Positions 51,601 to 62,009 of a DNA stretch of 64,000 bases are shown here, piece after piece. The notes below the pieces were generated by a model that worked only from the letters and a program-made list of their open reading frames with translations, was not told the DNA's origin and did not search any database. Position 1 is the stretch's first letter. Every line of letters starts with the position of its first letter. The position numbers and the translations under genes were made by a program. This stretch comes from Cloacibacillus sp. (GTDB lineage: Bacteria > Synergistota > Synergistia > Synergistales > Synergistaceae). The stretch covers positions 1 through 64,000 of the forward strand of contig NZ_JAJBUX010000093.1 of the NCBI RefSeq assembly GCF_020860125.1. Direction: 5' to 3'.

Positions 51601-54146
51601 TCCGCCTCTTTCGCCACAGGAGCCTCTTTGTCTTTGCTCTCCGCCGGCTCCGTCTTTTTCTTTCCCCGCTTTTTAGGCGGGTCCACACGGTCCGTCATGA
51701 CCTTCTTGTAGCGGAAAGAGCGCTCGAGCCACCCCTCAAGAGCCGCCTGCACGCGCCCATGGACGCTCTTCTTTGGATACTGCCCCTTCTCGTCCATGCT
51801 TCCCGCGGGGATGCCCGTAAGTATCTCTATCCCCTCGTCTATGCTCGAAATGCTCCAGATATGGAACCTGTTTTTCCTCACCGCCTCCGTCACCTCATGG
51901 TTCAGCATGAGATGCTGCTCGTTCTGAACGGGAATGATGACCCCCTGCTTTCCCGTGAGGCCGCGCGCCTTGCAGTAGCGGAAGAAGCCCTCTATCTTCT
52001 CGTTGACGCCGCCGATCGGCTGAATGAATCCCATCTGGTCGACGGAGCCGGTGACCGCGATCCCCTGATTGAGCGGGATACCGGCGATCGCCGATATCAG
52101 GCAGTAAAGCTCCGTGGACGAGGCGCTGTCGCCCTCGATCCCGCCGTAAGTCTGCTCAAAGGCGATACGGGCGCTGACGGAGAGCGGGAATTCCCGCGCG
52201 TACATCCGCCCGAGATAGCTCGTGAGTATCATCAGCCCTTTGTTGTGTATCGGGCCGGTCATGCTCACCTCTCGTTCGATGTTGACGACGCCCTCCGCCC
52301 CCATAAATACGTTGGCGGTTATGCGTACCGGCGAGCCGAAAGAATGGTCTATCAGCTGCGAAACTGTGAGGCCGTTTATCTGACCTACGACCTCGCCCTC
52401 GGTATCGATGCGGATGACGCCCTTGCGGTACTCATCAAGGACCTTGTCCTCCCACATATCGGCGCGGAATACCTTCTCCTCAAGGGCCTTGCGCACATGG
52501 TCGACGCCGACGAGCTTCTTGCCGCCGGCCTTCGCGCAGGCCGTCGACTCGACCAGGATCTCGGCGATCTTATTAAGCTGTGTCGAAAGCTTGTTCCGGT
52601 CCTCCGCGAGACGCGAGGCCCATTCGATGACCTCGCCGACGGCGGCCGCGGTAAAGTTGAGCCGGCCCTCGCGCGCGACGAAGCCCGCGACGAACTGCGC
52701 GATCTGATACTCGCTCTCGGCGGTGCGCGGCATCTCCGAGTCAAACTCGGCCTTTATCTTAAAGACCTTCTGGAACTCGGGGTCATATATATTGAGCAGA
52801 TAGTAAAGGTAGGGGGTGCCTACGATCACCACCTTCATATCAATCGGTATAGGCTCCGGACGCAGCGAGGATACCGGTATATAACCGAGCTGCTCGCCGA
52901 GATTCTCTATCGAGAGTTCACGGTAGCGCAGGACTCGCTTCAGCACATCCCAGGACATAAACTGGCGCAGCAGCTCGTCGGCGTCCAGCAGCAGGAAGCC
53001 GCCGTTCGCGCGGTGCATCGCGCCGGGGGTGATGCGGCGGAAATCCGTATAAAGATTCCCCTGCCGGTTTTCATAATCCACCTTGCCTACGAGGTTATAG
53101 TAAATCGGGTTCGTCTCACAGATCACGGGTGCGCCGTCGTGCGGATTGTTAGAGATGAAGGCGTTCACCTCGTAGCGGGAAAAGTCGACCTCGGCGGCGT
53201 CGTCGCGCACGGCGGCGAGGAATACGTTGAAATTGGCGATAAGATCCTCCGTGAGGTCGTCGAGCCACTTCGCGAGCTTTTCGTTAGGCATGTGCTTGCC
53301 GCGCAGCTCCGTAAGAATGGGCGCGATCGCCACCCGGCAGATCTGACTCTCCAGCTCCTTGATCTTCTCCTTGAGCTCCTTTTCCCACTCGCGGATGAGA
53401 CGCAGCTTCTCCAGCGTCTTCTGCGAGATTTCCTCGGAGACCTTCTGCAGCGCCTCCTGTTCCGTTTCCGAAAGCTTTTCAAACTCCTCCTGCTGCATCT
53501 CGCGGCGGACGAGCTGTTTTTCTCCCTCTTCTTCCTTTTTCTCGGCTTCGCCCTGTCCATCCTCATTTGAGGGCAGCGGCGGCGCCATTATCAGCGGCAG
53601 GTTGACAAAACCCTGCGGCGTGCGCTTGATCGCGAAATCCTTCGATTCGGCCCACTTCCGCAGCTCTTCCATGATCGCGTTGACCTCGTCCTGGAAGGAC
53701 TTCACCAACTGCGCCTTGTTATCCTCGAATTCGTTGTTGTCGAAGGCCTTCGCGAGCGCCGTCTTGAGATCCTCGATCGCGTCCTCGGCGTCCTTCGCAA
53801 GCTCGCGCCCCTTGCCGGCGGGCAGGTTGATCGCCAGCGGCAGGCTCGGGTCGTCGAAATTATAGACATATACCCAGTCGTCCGGCGCTGGCATATCGGC
53901 GGCGGAGCGTTTCAGCTCCTCCAGCGCGTAGGTGGTGCGGCCGCATCCCGGCTCGCCTACCATAAAAATGTTATAACCCTTGCTCTGCACCGAGAGGCCA
54001 AAGCCGACGGAACGCACTGCGCGCTCCTGTCCGATCAGCCCCGTGAGCTTGTCCAGCCCCTTTGTCGTCTTAAAGCCAAGGGCCTCCAGGTCGGCCGCGC
54101 GGCGAAGTTTGTCGGCGGAAAGTTGTTTATCCTTTATGAGAGACAT
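51597..54146 (-). CDS. LonB-type ATP-dependent protease (S16 family)
   Basis: 849 residues from ATG 54146 (AGGAGGAG close upstream). Walker A is GEPGCGRTT near 50. A helical Glu/Lys-rich insertion covers about 170-260. The proteolytic domain near 620-760 has the Ser in GDSASSTE and the Lys in GGVNEKIEGF, the Lon Ser-Lys dyad. The N-terminus matches the LonB/PF20436 type found in anaerobes. First gene of lonB-nth-tilS-hpt-ftsH. The last 50 residues are basic. Confidence 0.9.
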   Translation of the reverse strand: MSLIKDKQLSADKLRRAADLEALGFKTTKGLDKLTGLIGQERAVRSVGFGLSVQSKGYNIFMVGEPGCGRTTYALEELKRSAADMPAPDDWVYVYNFDDPSLPLAINLPAGKGRELAKDAEDAIEDLKTALAKAFDNNEFEDNKAQLVKSFQDEVNAIMEELRKWAESKDFAIKRTPQGFVNLPLIMAPPLPSNEDGQGEAEKKEEEGEKQLVRREMQQEEFEKLSETEQEALQKVSEEISQKTLEKLRLIREWEKELKEKIKELESQICRVAIAPILTELRGKHMPNEKLAKWLDDLTEDLIANFNVFLAAVRDDAAEVDFSRYEVNAFISNNPHDGAPVICETNPIYYNLVGKVDYENRQGNLYTDFRRITPGAMHRANGGFLLLDADELLRQFMSWDVLKRVLRYRELSIENLGEQLGYIPVSSLRPEPIPIDMKVVIVGTPYLYYLLNIYDPEFQKVFKIKAEFDSEMPRTAESEYQIAQFVAGFVAREGRLNFTAAAVGEVIEWASRLAEDRNKLSTQLNKIAEILVESTACAKAGGKKLVGVDHVRKALEEKVFRADMWEDKVLDEYRKGVIRIDTEGEVVGQINGLTVSQLIDHSFGSPVRITANVFMGAEGVVNIEREVSMTGPIHNKGLMILTSYLGRMYAREFPLSVSARIAFEQTYGGIEGDSASSTELYCLISAIAGIPLNQGIAVTGSVDQMGFIQPIGGVNEKIEGFFRYCKARGLTGKQGVIIPVQNEQHLMLNHEVTEAVRKNRFHIWSISSIDEGIEILTGIPAGSMDEKGQYPKKSVHGRVQAALEGWLERSFRYKKVMTDRVDPPKKRGKKKTEPAESKDKEAPVAKEAE

Positions 54147-54345
54147 TAAGCTCCTCCTGATCATTTTCGGTTTTAAGTTCAAAGAAATGCCCGCCCGCGG
54201 CCCGCCAAGGGCAGGCTCCTGCGGCGCGGACACCGCAACATGCCTAATCTATAACAAATGTTAATATTAGTCAAAGGGAAATTTTCTCATTGAGCCTTAG
54301 CGGTAAAAAAATATTGTTATATTTATAAAAAGTACGGACAAAAAT

Positions 54346-54373
54346 AAGGAGAACAACCAAAGCTGTCCTCCTT
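54346..54373 (-). terminator. Terminator after cspA
   Basis: A 12-bp stem with two G-U pairs (54346-54357 with 54362-54373) and a 4-nt loop is followed on the minus strand by ATTTTTG. It ends the cspA transcript. Confidence 0.75.
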
Positions 54374-54428
54374 TTCGATCTCGATTTCTTTTATAAAATA
54401 TTGATAATATAAAGAAATACTGCTGAAG

Positions 54429-54632
54429 TTAGATTTTCTCTACGTCGGAAGCATGGGGACCCTTGCTGCCCTGGGTAATCTCGAAGCTTACTTTCTGACC
54501 CTCATCAAGTGTTTTGAAACCGTCGCCCTGGATAGCGCTGAAGTGGACAAATACATCGTTGCCTTCGTCAGTTGTGATGAATCCATAACCCTTCGTTGCG
54601 TTAAACCATTTTACTGTGCCGTTGCTTTTCAA
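54429..54632 (-). CDS. cspA: Cold-shock protein
   Basis: 67 residues from TTG 54632, 7 nt after GGGAGG, giving the standard CspA length starting [14 protein letters not shown]1 KGYGFIT and RNP2 VFVHFSAI are intact. It binds single-stranded RNA and melts structures. An earlier TTG (54647) would overlap the ribosome site. Confidence 0.95.
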   Translation of the reverse strand: MKSNGTVKWFNATKGYGFITTDEGNDVFVHFSAIQGDGFKTLDEGQKVSFEITQGSKGPHASDVEKI

Positions 54633-54665
54633 GGTGTTGCCTCCCAACAGGAAATATTTATAGCA

Positions 54666-54715
54666 TCGGCTTGCGCCGACTTTTATACTTTATACTTTAA
54701 TGCACAGCTTGTCAA
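54666..54715 (-). promoter_or_regulatory. cspA promoter and leader hairpin
   Basis: On the minus strand TTGACA (54715-54710) is followed after 15-17 nt by overlapping TATAAA/TAAAGT. A 5-bp hairpin TCGGC-GCAA-GCCGA (54679-54666) lies early in the leader. The leader is about 45 nt long, shorter than the classic cold-shock leader. Confidence 0.5.
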
Positions 54716-54896
54716 GGTCATTTACTTAATTTTCAGCTTATTTAGCTATTTTTCATGAAGCTAAGTAATATTTCTGAACCAACGAATCATAAAGCCCGTA
54801 ATATTTAGAAATTATAATTATAGTTTAAAAACAGGCGATTTATTCTTCTGTGGAAAATGCTTAGAAAAATTTCTCATAAAAGTACCGTTAAAACTA

Positions 54897-54925
54897 TTGT
54901 TTGATGTTAATTGATGTATTATAAT
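54897..54925 (+). promoter_or_regulatory. clpB promoter
   Basis: TTGTTT (54897-54902), a 17-nt spacer and a perfect TATAAT (54920-54925) precede the clpB start by 54 nt. I found no CIRCE inverted repeat here. The AT-rich bases between this and the cspA promoter show no other signal. Confidence 0.55.
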
Positions 54926-54979
54926 ATCTCCGTAACATCAGTATTGGTTAAATGTAGTTCCCAGGAGGGATATATAGAT

Positions 54980-57604
54980 ATGGATATGAATAAACTGACA
55001 CAGAAATCACAGGAGGCCTTCTACGAGGCGCAGAATATCGCCGTCCGCCACGGACATCAGGAGGTGGACGCCGAAAATCTTGCGCTCGCGCTGCTGCGGC
55101 AGGAGAACGGGCTCATCCCGCGCCTCTTCGACAAAATGAACATCCCGGTGGAGAGCCTCGCCGGCGCCATTGAAAACGAGCTCAACAAGAAACCGCGGGT
55201 ATCGGGGGCGGGACAGGAGACGGGCAAGATATATGTCTCTCAGCGCCTCTCCAAGATCCTCGTCAGGGCGGAGGACGAGGCCAACGGACTAAAGGACGAA
55301 TACATCTCCGTCGAGCACCTCTTCCTCGCGATACTCTACGAGACAAAGGGCGCCCCACTCGGCAGGATCTTTGAGACCTTCGGCATCACCCCCGAAAAAT
55401 TCCTCAAGACCCTCTCCGAGGTGCGCGGCAATCAGCGCGTCACCAGCGACAACCCCGAGGACACCTACGACGCGCTGGAAAAATACGGGCGCGACCTCGT
55501 GAAGGCGGCGCGTGAAAACAAGCTCGACCCCGTCATCGGACGTGACGAGGAGATACGCCGCACCATCCGCATACTGAGCCGCAAGACGAAGAACAACCCC
55601 GTGCTCATCGGCGAGCCGGGCGTCGGCAAGACGGCCATCGCCGAGGGGCTCGCGATCCGCATCATGCGCGGGGACGTGCCGGAAAACCTCAAGGACCGCA
55701 TCATCTTCGCGCTCGACATGGGCTCCCTCATCGCGGGCGCCAAGTTCCGCGGCGAATTTGAGGAACGCCTGAAGGCCGTCCTCGACGAGGTGAAAAAGAG
55801 CGAGGGACGCATCATCCTCTTCATCGACGAGCTGCATACCATCGTGGGGGCGGGCAAGACCGACGGCGCGCTCGACGCGGGCAACATGCTCAAGCCGCTG
55901 CTGGCGCGCGGAGAACTGCACTGCATCGGCGCGACGACGCTTGAGGAATACCGCCAGTACATCGAGAAGGACGCCGCCCTTGAACGGCGCTTCCAGCCGG
56001 TCATGGTGGAGCCGCCGAGCGTCGAGGACACGGTATCCATCCTGCGCGGCCTCAAAGAGCGCTTCCAGGTGCACCACGGCGTAAGGATTCAGGACAGCGC
56101 GCTCGTCGCGGCGGCGACGCTTTCAAACCGCTACATCACGGACCGCTTCCTGCCCGACAAGGCCATCGACCTTATCGACGAAGCCTGCGCGATGATACGC
56201 ACGGACATCGATTCCCTGCCGACGGACCTCGACTCTGTCAACCGCCGCGTAATGCAGCTGGAGATCGAAGAGGCGGCGCTGAAACTCGAAAAGGACAAGG
56301 CGAGCAAGGAACGGCTCGACGCCCTCCAGAAAGAGCTTGCCGACGCCAAGGAGCACGCCAACACCCTGCGGGCGCAGTATGAGGTAGAAAAAGAGAACAT
56401 CGTTAAAATACGCTCGATGCGCGAAGAGATCGAAAAGGTGCGCCACCAGATAGACGAGGCGGAGCGCAATTACGACCTCAATCTCGCCGCCCAGCTCCGT
56501 TACGGCACGCTCAGCAAACTTGAGGGAGACCTCAAGATAGAGGAGGAAAACCTCAGCGGCATCGAAGGCGGCGGTCCGAAACTGCTGCGCGAAGAGGTTA
56601 CGGAAGAGGAGATTGCCGAGATCGTCGCGAAATGGACGGGCATCCCCGTCACGCGCCTTGTAGAGGGAGAGCGCGAGAAGCTGCTCCATCTCGACACGGT
56701 GCTCCACGAGCGCGTCGTCGGACAGGACGAGGCCGTCAACCTGGTGGCCGACGCCGTCCTGCGTGCGCGTTCCGGCATCAAGGACCCGAAGCGCCCGATA
56801 GGCTCCTTCATCTTCCTCGGCCCCACCGGAGTCGGAAAAACAGAGCTGGCGAGGGCTCTCGCGGAATCGCTCTTTGACTCCGAGGACAACATCGTGCGCA
56901 TCGACATGTCGGAATACATGGAAAAGCACTCCGTCTCCCGCCTTGTGGGAGCGCCTCCGGGATACGTCGGCTACGAGGAGGGCGGACAGCTCACAGAGGC
57001 GGTGCGCCGCCATCCCTACTCCGTAGTGCTCTTTGACGAAATAGAGAAGGCACACCCAGACGTATTCAACATCATGCTGCAGATCCTTGACGACGGACGT
57101 GTGACAGACAGCCACGGGCGCACGGTGAACTTCAAAAACTGCGTCATCATCATGACCAGCAACATCGGCGCGCAGATACTGATCGACGGCATGGACGACG
57201 ACGGCAAACTCGCCGAGGGCGCGGTGGAAGAGGTCATGGGGCTTATGCGCACGAAATTCCGCCCCGAATTCCTCAACCGCGTGGACGAGATGATATGCTT
57301 CAAACCGCTGACGCTGAAGGACATCCGCCAGATAGTGCGCCTCATCCTCAGGCAGCTCGAACTGAGGCTGCATGACCGCAATATCAACCTCGAACTTACC
57401 GACGGAGCCCTCGACGTCTGCGCGAAAAATGGCTATGACCCCATCTACGGGGCGCGCCCGCTCAAACGCTACGTCCAGAAGGCCCTCGAGACGTCTATCG
57501 CGCGCGCCATCATCGCTGGAGACATCCGCGACGGCGGCACGATCCACGTCGTCGAAAAAGACGGGGCGATCGACATGCGGTTCGAGAACCACAAAACCGA
57601 CTGA
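54980..57604 (+). CDS. clpB: ATP-dependent disaggregase ClpB
   Basis: 874 residues from ATG 54980 (AGGAGGG 10 nt upstream; ATG 54986 also possible). A Clp N-domain (1-150), NBD1 with GEPGVGKTA near 207, the coiled-coil middle domain (about 400-525) and NBD2 with [11 protein letters not shown] near 610 are in order. The middle domain separates ClpB from ClpA/C. It rescues aggregated proteins with DnaK. The C-terminal DIRDGG region is normal. Confidence 0.97.
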   Translation: MDMNKLTQKSQEAFYEAQNIAVRHGHQEVDAENLALALLRQENGLIPRLFDKMNIPVESLAGAIENELNKKPRVSGAGQETGKIYVSQRLSKILVRAEDEANGLKDEYISVEHLFLAILYETKGAPLGRIFETFGITPEKFLKTLSEVRGNQRVTSDNPEDTYDALEKYGRDLVKAARENKLDPVIGRDEEIRRTIRILSRKTKNNPVLIGEPGVGKTAIAEGLAIRIMRGDVPENLKDRIIFALDMGSLIAGAKFRGEFEERLKAVLDEVKKSEGRIILFIDELHTIVGAGKTDGALDAGNMLKPLLARGELHCIGATTLEEYRQYIEKDAALERRFQPVMVEPPSVEDTVSILRGLKERFQVHHGVRIQDSALVAAATLSNRYITDRFLPDKAIDLIDEACAMIRTDIDSLPTDLDSVNRRVMQLEIEEAALKLEKDKASKERLDALQKELADAKEHANTLRAQYEVEKENIVKIRSMREEIEKVRHQIDEAERNYDLNLAAQLRYGTLSKLEGDLKIEEENLSGIEGGGPKLLREEVTEEEIAEIVAKWTGIPVTRLVEGEREKLLHLDTVLHERVVGQDEAVNLVADAVLRARSGIKDPKRPIGSFIFLGPTGVGKTELARALAESLFDSEDNIVRIDMSEYMEKHSVSRLVGAPPGYVGYEEGGQLTEAVRRHPYSVVLFDEIEKAHPDVFNIMLQILDDGRVTDSHGRTVNFKNCVIIMTSNIGAQILIDGMDDDGKLAEGAVEEVMGLMRTKFRPEFLNRVDEMICFKPLTLKDIRQIVRLILRQLELRLHDRNINLELTDGALDVCAKNGYDPIYGARPLKRYVQKALETSIARAIIAGDIRDGGTIHVVEKDGAIDMRFENHKTD

Positions 57605-57942
57605 TAAAGGCCGGTATCCGGCAGGAAAATCAGGGTAAGCGCATCAAGTCTTTTGAAGAATATTGCGCAGCCCGTGCTGCCGGACGGCGGCATTTTTCGC
57701 TTTCACATGGCAGTGGAAGGCCGCGGTGAACATTTACAGAAGGGAAACCGCAGCGTTTTTCTTAATATCCGTAAAGTAATTTACGGCGAACGTTGCGAAA
57801 GCGATAAAAATGACGCCGCCCGGCGGCATGGGCGCAGACGGATAATTTTCATGCTTTTACCCTGGCAGGAAGATAAACCGGGTGTAAAAAGCCCGGTTTT
57901 TATTTATAATATCCAACGTATTATCATTAAGGAGGAAATTTT
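57605..57942. other. Non-coding gap between clpB and htpG
   Basis: 338 bases without a credible gene. A short plus-strand frame (57653-57994) overlaps htpG and has no ribosome site. The stretch contains a terminator hairpin near its right end and a strong AAGGAGGAA ribosome site for htpG. Confidence 0.6.
57875..57908 (+). terminator. Terminator-like hairpin just upstream of htpG
   Basis: AAACCGGG (57875-57882) pairs with CCCGGTTT (57892-57899), a 9-nt loop between, then TTTATTTA. It lies about 44 nt before the htpG start, so it would either end the clpB transcript or regulate readthrough. Confidence 0.7.
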
Positions 57943-59817
57943 ATGGCTGAAAAAATGGAATTCCAAAGCGAGGCTAAACAGGTCCTGGAGTTGATGATCA
58001 ACTCCGTCTACTCAAACCCCGACATCTTCGTGCGCGAGCTGATATCGAACGCCTCCGACGCGATCGACAAACTGCGCATAGAGAGCCTGAGCCGTCCGGA
58101 GCTCGCCGAATACGCGAAAAACGGACGCATCGACATCACGATAGACAAAAAGGCGGGGACGCTCACCATCTCCGACAACGGCATCGGCATGGACAGGGAC
58201 GACCTCGTCTCATTCCTCGGCACGATCGCGCGCAGCGGCACCGGCGAGTTCATCCGCGCGATGCAGGAGGCCAAAAACGGCGCGAACAGCGACCTCATAG
58301 GGCAGTTTGGCGTCGGCTTCTACTCGAGCTTTATCGCCGCCGACCGCGTCACCGTCGAGACGATGAAGGCTGGCGGCAGCGAAAGCTGGAAGTGGGAATC
58401 GACCGGCGACGGCACCTACACGATCGACGGCGGCAGCCGCGCGGGCCACGGAAGCTCAATCACCCTCCACATGAAAAAGGAGGAGCAGTCGGGCGACGAC
58501 CACGACATCACGAAAGATTACCTCTCGGAGTGGACGCTGCGCGGCATCATCAAAGAATACTCCGACTTCGTCACCTATCCGATCTACCTTACCGACGTTG
58601 AGAAGGAAAAGAAAGAGGATGAAAAAGAGGAGCCCGTCAACTCAATGAAGGCTCTCTGGACGCGCCCGCAGAAGGACATAAGCGACGACGAGTTCAACGA
58701 CTTCTACCGCCACATCTCGCACGACTGGGAAAACCCGCTTGAGCGCATATACTACAAGGCGGAGGGCACGAGCGAATTCCGCGCGCTGCTCTTCATCCCC
58801 TCGCGCCCGCCGATGGACCTCTTCTACCAGGACGGCAAACACGGGGTACAGCTCTACATCCGCCGCGTATTCATCATGAACGACTGCAAAGAGCTGATCC
58901 CCGAATACATGCGCTTCATCAAGGGCGTCGTGGACTCCGAGGACCTCTCGCTCAACGTCTCGCGCGAGATGCTCCAGCAGGACCGCCAGACGGCGCAGAT
59001 CAAGAACAGCCTCGTAAAGAAGATCCTCGACACCCTGCACAAGATGCGGAAGGACCAGCCCGACAGCTACAACAAGTTCTGGCAGACCTTCGGCGTCGTC
59101 CTTAAAGAGGGCATCATCTCCGACCTGCGCCACCGCGAGGATATCATGAAACTTTGCCTCTTCGACGTCTCGGAGGGCGACAAGACGACGCTTGAAGATT
59201 ACCTCATCAACATGCCCGCGGGTCAGGACAAAATATACTACCTCGCCGGTTCGTCGCTCAAAAACCTTAAAAACTCCCCGAAACTTGAGGCCTTCAAAAA
59301 GAAAGGCATCAAAGTGCTGCTCCTCGGCGACCCCGTGGACGAGATATGGGTAAACCACGCGCGCAAATTCGACAAATACGACTTCGTCTCCGCCGCCGCC
59401 GAAAACCTCATGCTGCCGGAGGGGGAAAAAGACGAGAAAAAAGACTCCGAGATCGAAAAGAGCGGCCTCGTGAAAAAGCTTAAAGATGCCCTCGGCTCGC
59501 TCGTGGAGGACGTCAAAGTCTCCGACCGCCTCGTGGATTCGCCGGTCTGCTTCGTGCAGAAGGGCGAAGAGATATCGCCGCAGATGAGGAACCTCTTCCG
59601 CTCGATGGGACAGGAGGTCCCCGAAGAAAAGCGCGTCATGGAGATCAACCCAGACAACGCCCTCATCAAAAAGATCGCCGACGAGTCGGAGAGGGAAAAC
59701 TTCAACGCCGAAGACTGGTCGCACCTCCTCATGGGCCTCGCCTCCATCGCCGACGGCGAGCCGGTGCCCGACGGACAGCAGTTCACGAACCTCGTCAGCA
59801 AACTGCTGGAGAAATAA
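57943..59817 (+). CDS. htpG: Molecular chaperone HtpG (Hsp90)
   Basis: 624 residues. The GHKL ATPase motifs ELISNASDAIDKLR, SDNGIGMDRDDL and GQFGVGFYS are present, with the middle domain (VFIMNDCKELIPEYMRF) and a dimerisation domain. ATP-dependent chaperone of late folding. It is in the same direction as clpB, but the hairpin between them suggests separate or attenuated transcription. Confidence 0.97.
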   Translation: MAEKMEFQSEAKQVLELMINSVYSNPDIFVRELISNASDAIDKLRIESLSRPELAEYAKNGRIDITIDKKAGTLTISDNGIGMDRDDLVSFLGTIARSGTGEFIRAMQEAKNGANSDLIGQFGVGFYSSFIAADRVTVETMKAGGSESWKWESTGDGTYTIDGGSRAGHGSSITLHMKKEEQSGDDHDITKDYLSEWTLRGIIKEYSDFVTYPIYLTDVEKEKKEDEKEEPVNSMKALWTRPQKDISDDEFNDFYRHISHDWENPLERIYYKAEGTSEFRALLFIPSRPPMDLFYQDGKHGVQLYIRRVFIMNDCKELIPEYMRFIKGVVDSEDLSLNVSREMLQQDRQTAQIKNSLVKKILDTLHKMRKDQPDSYNKFWQTFGVVLKEGIISDLRHREDIMKLCLFDVSEGDKTTLEDYLINMPAGQDKIYYLAGSSLKNLKNSPKLEAFKKKGIKVLLLGDPVDEIWVNHARKFDKYDFVSAAAENLMLPEGEKDEKKDSEIEKSGLVKKLKDALGSLVEDVKVSDRLVDSPVCFVQKGEEISPQMRNLFRSMGQEVPEEKRVMEINPDNALIKKIADESERENFNAEDWSHLLMGLASIADGEPVPDGQQFTNLVSKLLEK

Positions 59818-59906
59818 ACGCCCCGGCGGTTGCGCCATGCGCTCCGCAAAAGGCCGCGCCGCCGCGTAAGACGATAGACATCGGCGCGAAAAAAACCAAT
59901 AAAAAA

Positions 59907-59940
59907 CTCCCCCGCTCCGCACAGGTACGGGGGAGATTTT
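59907..59940. terminator. Bidirectional terminator between htpG and the B3/B4 gene
   Basis: An 8-bp CTCCCCCG/CGGGGGAG stem is flanked by an A-run on the left and TTTTTTATT on the right, so it can end both convergent transcripts. Confidence 0.85.
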
Positions 59941-59955
59941 TTATTGGCCCTTTCG

Positions 59956-60663
59956 CTATCTTATCCACATCGAGCGATGGCCGGCGTCCAGAATATCGCC
60001 GCGCACCTCGGCGCTGAAAAAACGCCGCAGCCCCTCCGTTAAAGCGTCAAGCACATTCTGGGCAGTATCCTGCGGCAGTTCTCCAAGTATCTCCGAGACA
60101 AAAAAGATATTTCTACTCTCAGGCGTGATGATAGCGTGCCGCGACTGCTTCCAGACGAAGTGCCGCGTAACGATCATGCCGCCGTCGGCGTAGCTCACCT
60201 CGCCGGGCGGGATATCGACGCCCGCCTCTCCGTTCAGCGCCGTAAAAGAGTCGCCCTGACGGGAAAGACGCAGCGCAAGCCCCTCCCGCAGCGCGTCAAT
60301 GTCAAAGCCTCCCGCGGGAACCAGATAACTGAGCGAGACCGCGTTATAAAAATCGACGAAGGGGTGGATGCTGAAGGGGCTCTCGCTCTTCCCCGCGCGC
60401 CGCGTCAGGGCCTCTATCGAGCTGGGAAAATCCTTTCGCGGCGCTCCGGCCCCCTTCATCCGCTCGCTCCACGGCTTGATAAAGGGGTGCGACTGCGGGT
60501 TGCCGTAGGCCTTGGACGCCGCGGCGGCGTTCCGCCAGCCCTCGCGGAGAAAGGCCGTCACCGGCTCGCTGTCGGTGGGAACTGACATCCCCTCGGCAGC
60601 CGCGACGACCAGCCTCATTCCCGGAAAATAATCAAAAATACCGGCTTCGATAGAAAAATCCAC
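59956..60663 (-). CDS. B3/B4 tRNA-binding-domain protein
   Basis: 235 residues corresponding to a stand-alone B3/B4 domain of phenylalanyl-tRNA synthetase beta. The mid-region FSIHPFVDFYNAVSLSYLVPAG is the family signature. Such proteins are thought to edit or hydrolyse mischarged tRNA or bind amino acids; the exact role is unknown. Single gene with its own terminator. Confidence 0.85.
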   Translation of the reverse strand: MDFSIEAGIFDYFPGMRLVVAAAEGMSVPTDSEPVTAFLREGWRNAAAASKAYGNPQSHPFIKPWSERMKGAGAPRKDFPSSIEALTRRAGKSESPFSIHPFVDFYNAVSLSYLVPAGGFDIDALREGLALRLSRQGDSFTALNGEAGVDIPPGEVSYADGGMIVTRHFVWKQSRHAIITPESRNIFFVSEILGELPQDTAQNVLDALTEGLRRFFSAEVRGDILDAGHRSMWIR

Positions 60664-60772
60664 GGCGTCATTCTCCTTTCAAAGAAAAACTCTGATTAAA
60701 TCATTTTATCGGTTAAATCTATAACATATATTCCTACCGTTTTTTACATATAACATAAAACTCCGATGCCGC

Positions 60773-61939
60773 CTAGCACTCGCCGCCTATCTTCAGCTTA
60801 CCCTGCGCGACCGGCAGCCAGTAGCGCAGATAGAGCATCGAGGCCGCCGCGAATACCGCGAGGCCCATGACGCGGAAGGTGTTGCTGACCCCCAGATATG
60901 GCGAGAAACAGCCGTAAACGAGGGGGCTTATCATCCAGCCGGAGTCGATGACGAGCAGCACAAGTCCCGTAGCCTTAGGATGATAGGCGGCGGGCAGCAT
61001 ATCGCCGACAAGCGCGAGATCCGTGGGAAAGCCGATCCCGATCCCAACGCCGAATAAGAGCCCAAAGAGTACGAACATTGAGGACGTCGAGCTGAAAGAC
61101 AACCCCAGCAGCGCGAATCCCATCAGCGCCGCCGCGGGCGCGGCTAGCCTCACGCGCGGGATACCCGCGATCAGCCGGAAACCCACCGTGCGGATGAGCA
61201 CCGCCGCAAAGGCGCTGGCGATCATAAAATAAGAGACGGAGACCGACCTGGCGTTCGCGAGCGAGGCCATAGAGATCATCATCGCGTCGGCCAGCGACAT
61301 CGTGGCGGCGGTAAAGAGCAGCGCCTTGACCCCCTTGACCTTAAAGAGATCGGAATAACGCCCCCACTGCTTCTCGGCCTTGCCAGAATAGCTGAGGTCC
61401 TTCACAAAGCAGCTCACCGCCGCGCAGGCCAGCGCCGTCAGCGCGGGAAACCAAATATAAAGCTCGTTGAAATTATGATGCAGGAGCCATTCGCTAAAAG
61501 GGACGACCGTCGCCAGCGGCAGCATCGAACCGGTGGTAAAGAGCGCGAAACCGATGCCGCGCGACCTCTCGTCCAGCAGGATAGACTGCGCGGCCACCGT
61601 CGCCACCACAAATACGCTGACGCTGACGCCGAGCATCGCGCGGAAAAAGAGCAGCAGAAGCGGACTGTTCAGCGAAAGGGCGATCCCCGCCGCCATCGCG
61701 ACGCAGAGAAGCGAACTGCCGATCAGCGAACGCCGGATATCGAGCCGCTCCATCACCACGCTGCCGATGGGGCGGCAAAGCAGCATGACCATATAAAAGA
61801 TACTCAGAAAAAGCCCTACGGCCTGGGGAGAGGCCCCCATCCGCTCATAAAAGGGGCCGAACAGGAAATAAATATTCGTGACGCAGGTGATGCCGTAATA
61901 TGCCAGGAAAATCAGAAATATCTGGCGGTTGTCCTTCAT
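60773..61939 (-). CDS. Major facilitator superfamily transporter
   Basis: 388 residues from ATG 61939 (GGAGGAGAGAAT upstream); the frame extends to 62086 into the terminator. Twelve membrane helices with the MFS loop 2-3 motif (RPIGSVVMERLDIRRSLIG) are seen. No resistance or sugar signature tells the substrate. Confidence 0.9.
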   Translation of the reverse strand: MKDNRQIFLIFLAYYGITCVTNIYFLFGPFYERMGASPQAVGLFLSIFYMVMLLCRPIGSVVMERLDIRRSLIGSSLLCVAMAAGIALSLNSPLLLLFFRAMLGVSVSVFVVATVAAQSILLDERSRGIGFALFTTGSMLPLATVVPFSEWLLHHNFNELYIWFPALTALACAAVSCFVKDLSYSGKAEKQWGRYSDLFKVKGVKALLFTAATMSLADAMMISMASLANARSVSVSYFMIASAFAAVLIRTVGFRLIAGIPRVRLAAPAAALMGFALLGLSFSSTSSMFVLFGLLFGVGIGIGFPTDLALVGDMLPAAYHPKATGLVLLVIDSGWMISPLVYGCFSPYLGVSNTFRVMGLAVFAAASMLYLRYWLPVAQGKLKIGGEC

Positions 61940-61963
61940 ATTCTCTCCTCCTGCCTTCAAAAA

Positions 61964-61988
61964 AGGCGCCCTCCGCAAGAGGGCGCCT
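61964..61988 (-). terminator. Terminator after the EF-G-like gene
   Basis: A perfect 10-bp stem (AGGCGCCCTC/GAGGGCGCCT) with a 5-nt loop and a TTTTT tail on the minus strand, 21 nt after the stop codon. Confidence 0.85.
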
Positions 61989-62009
61989 GAAAACACTTCG
62001 TAAACGGGG

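Noticed and set aside
51759..53570. 603-codon plus-strand open frame
   Set aside because: It lies antisense to the lonB-like gene, whose motifs are complete; the open frame is a result of GC-rich codon bias and has no ribosome site or family motif.
54633..54979. CIRCE or other heat-shock operator before clpB
   Set aside because: No TTAGCACTC-type inverted repeat found on either strand.
56123..57592. 489-codon minus-strand open frame
   Set aside because: Antisense shadow of clpB; its peptide is a low-complexity His/Val/Asp-rich text without motifs.
57653..57994. Small plus-strand frame between clpB and htpG
   Set aside because: It crosses the terminator hairpin and overlaps htpG, and has no ribosome site.
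58642..59922. 426-codon minus-strand open frame
   Set aside because: Antisense shadow of htpG with no supporting start signal.
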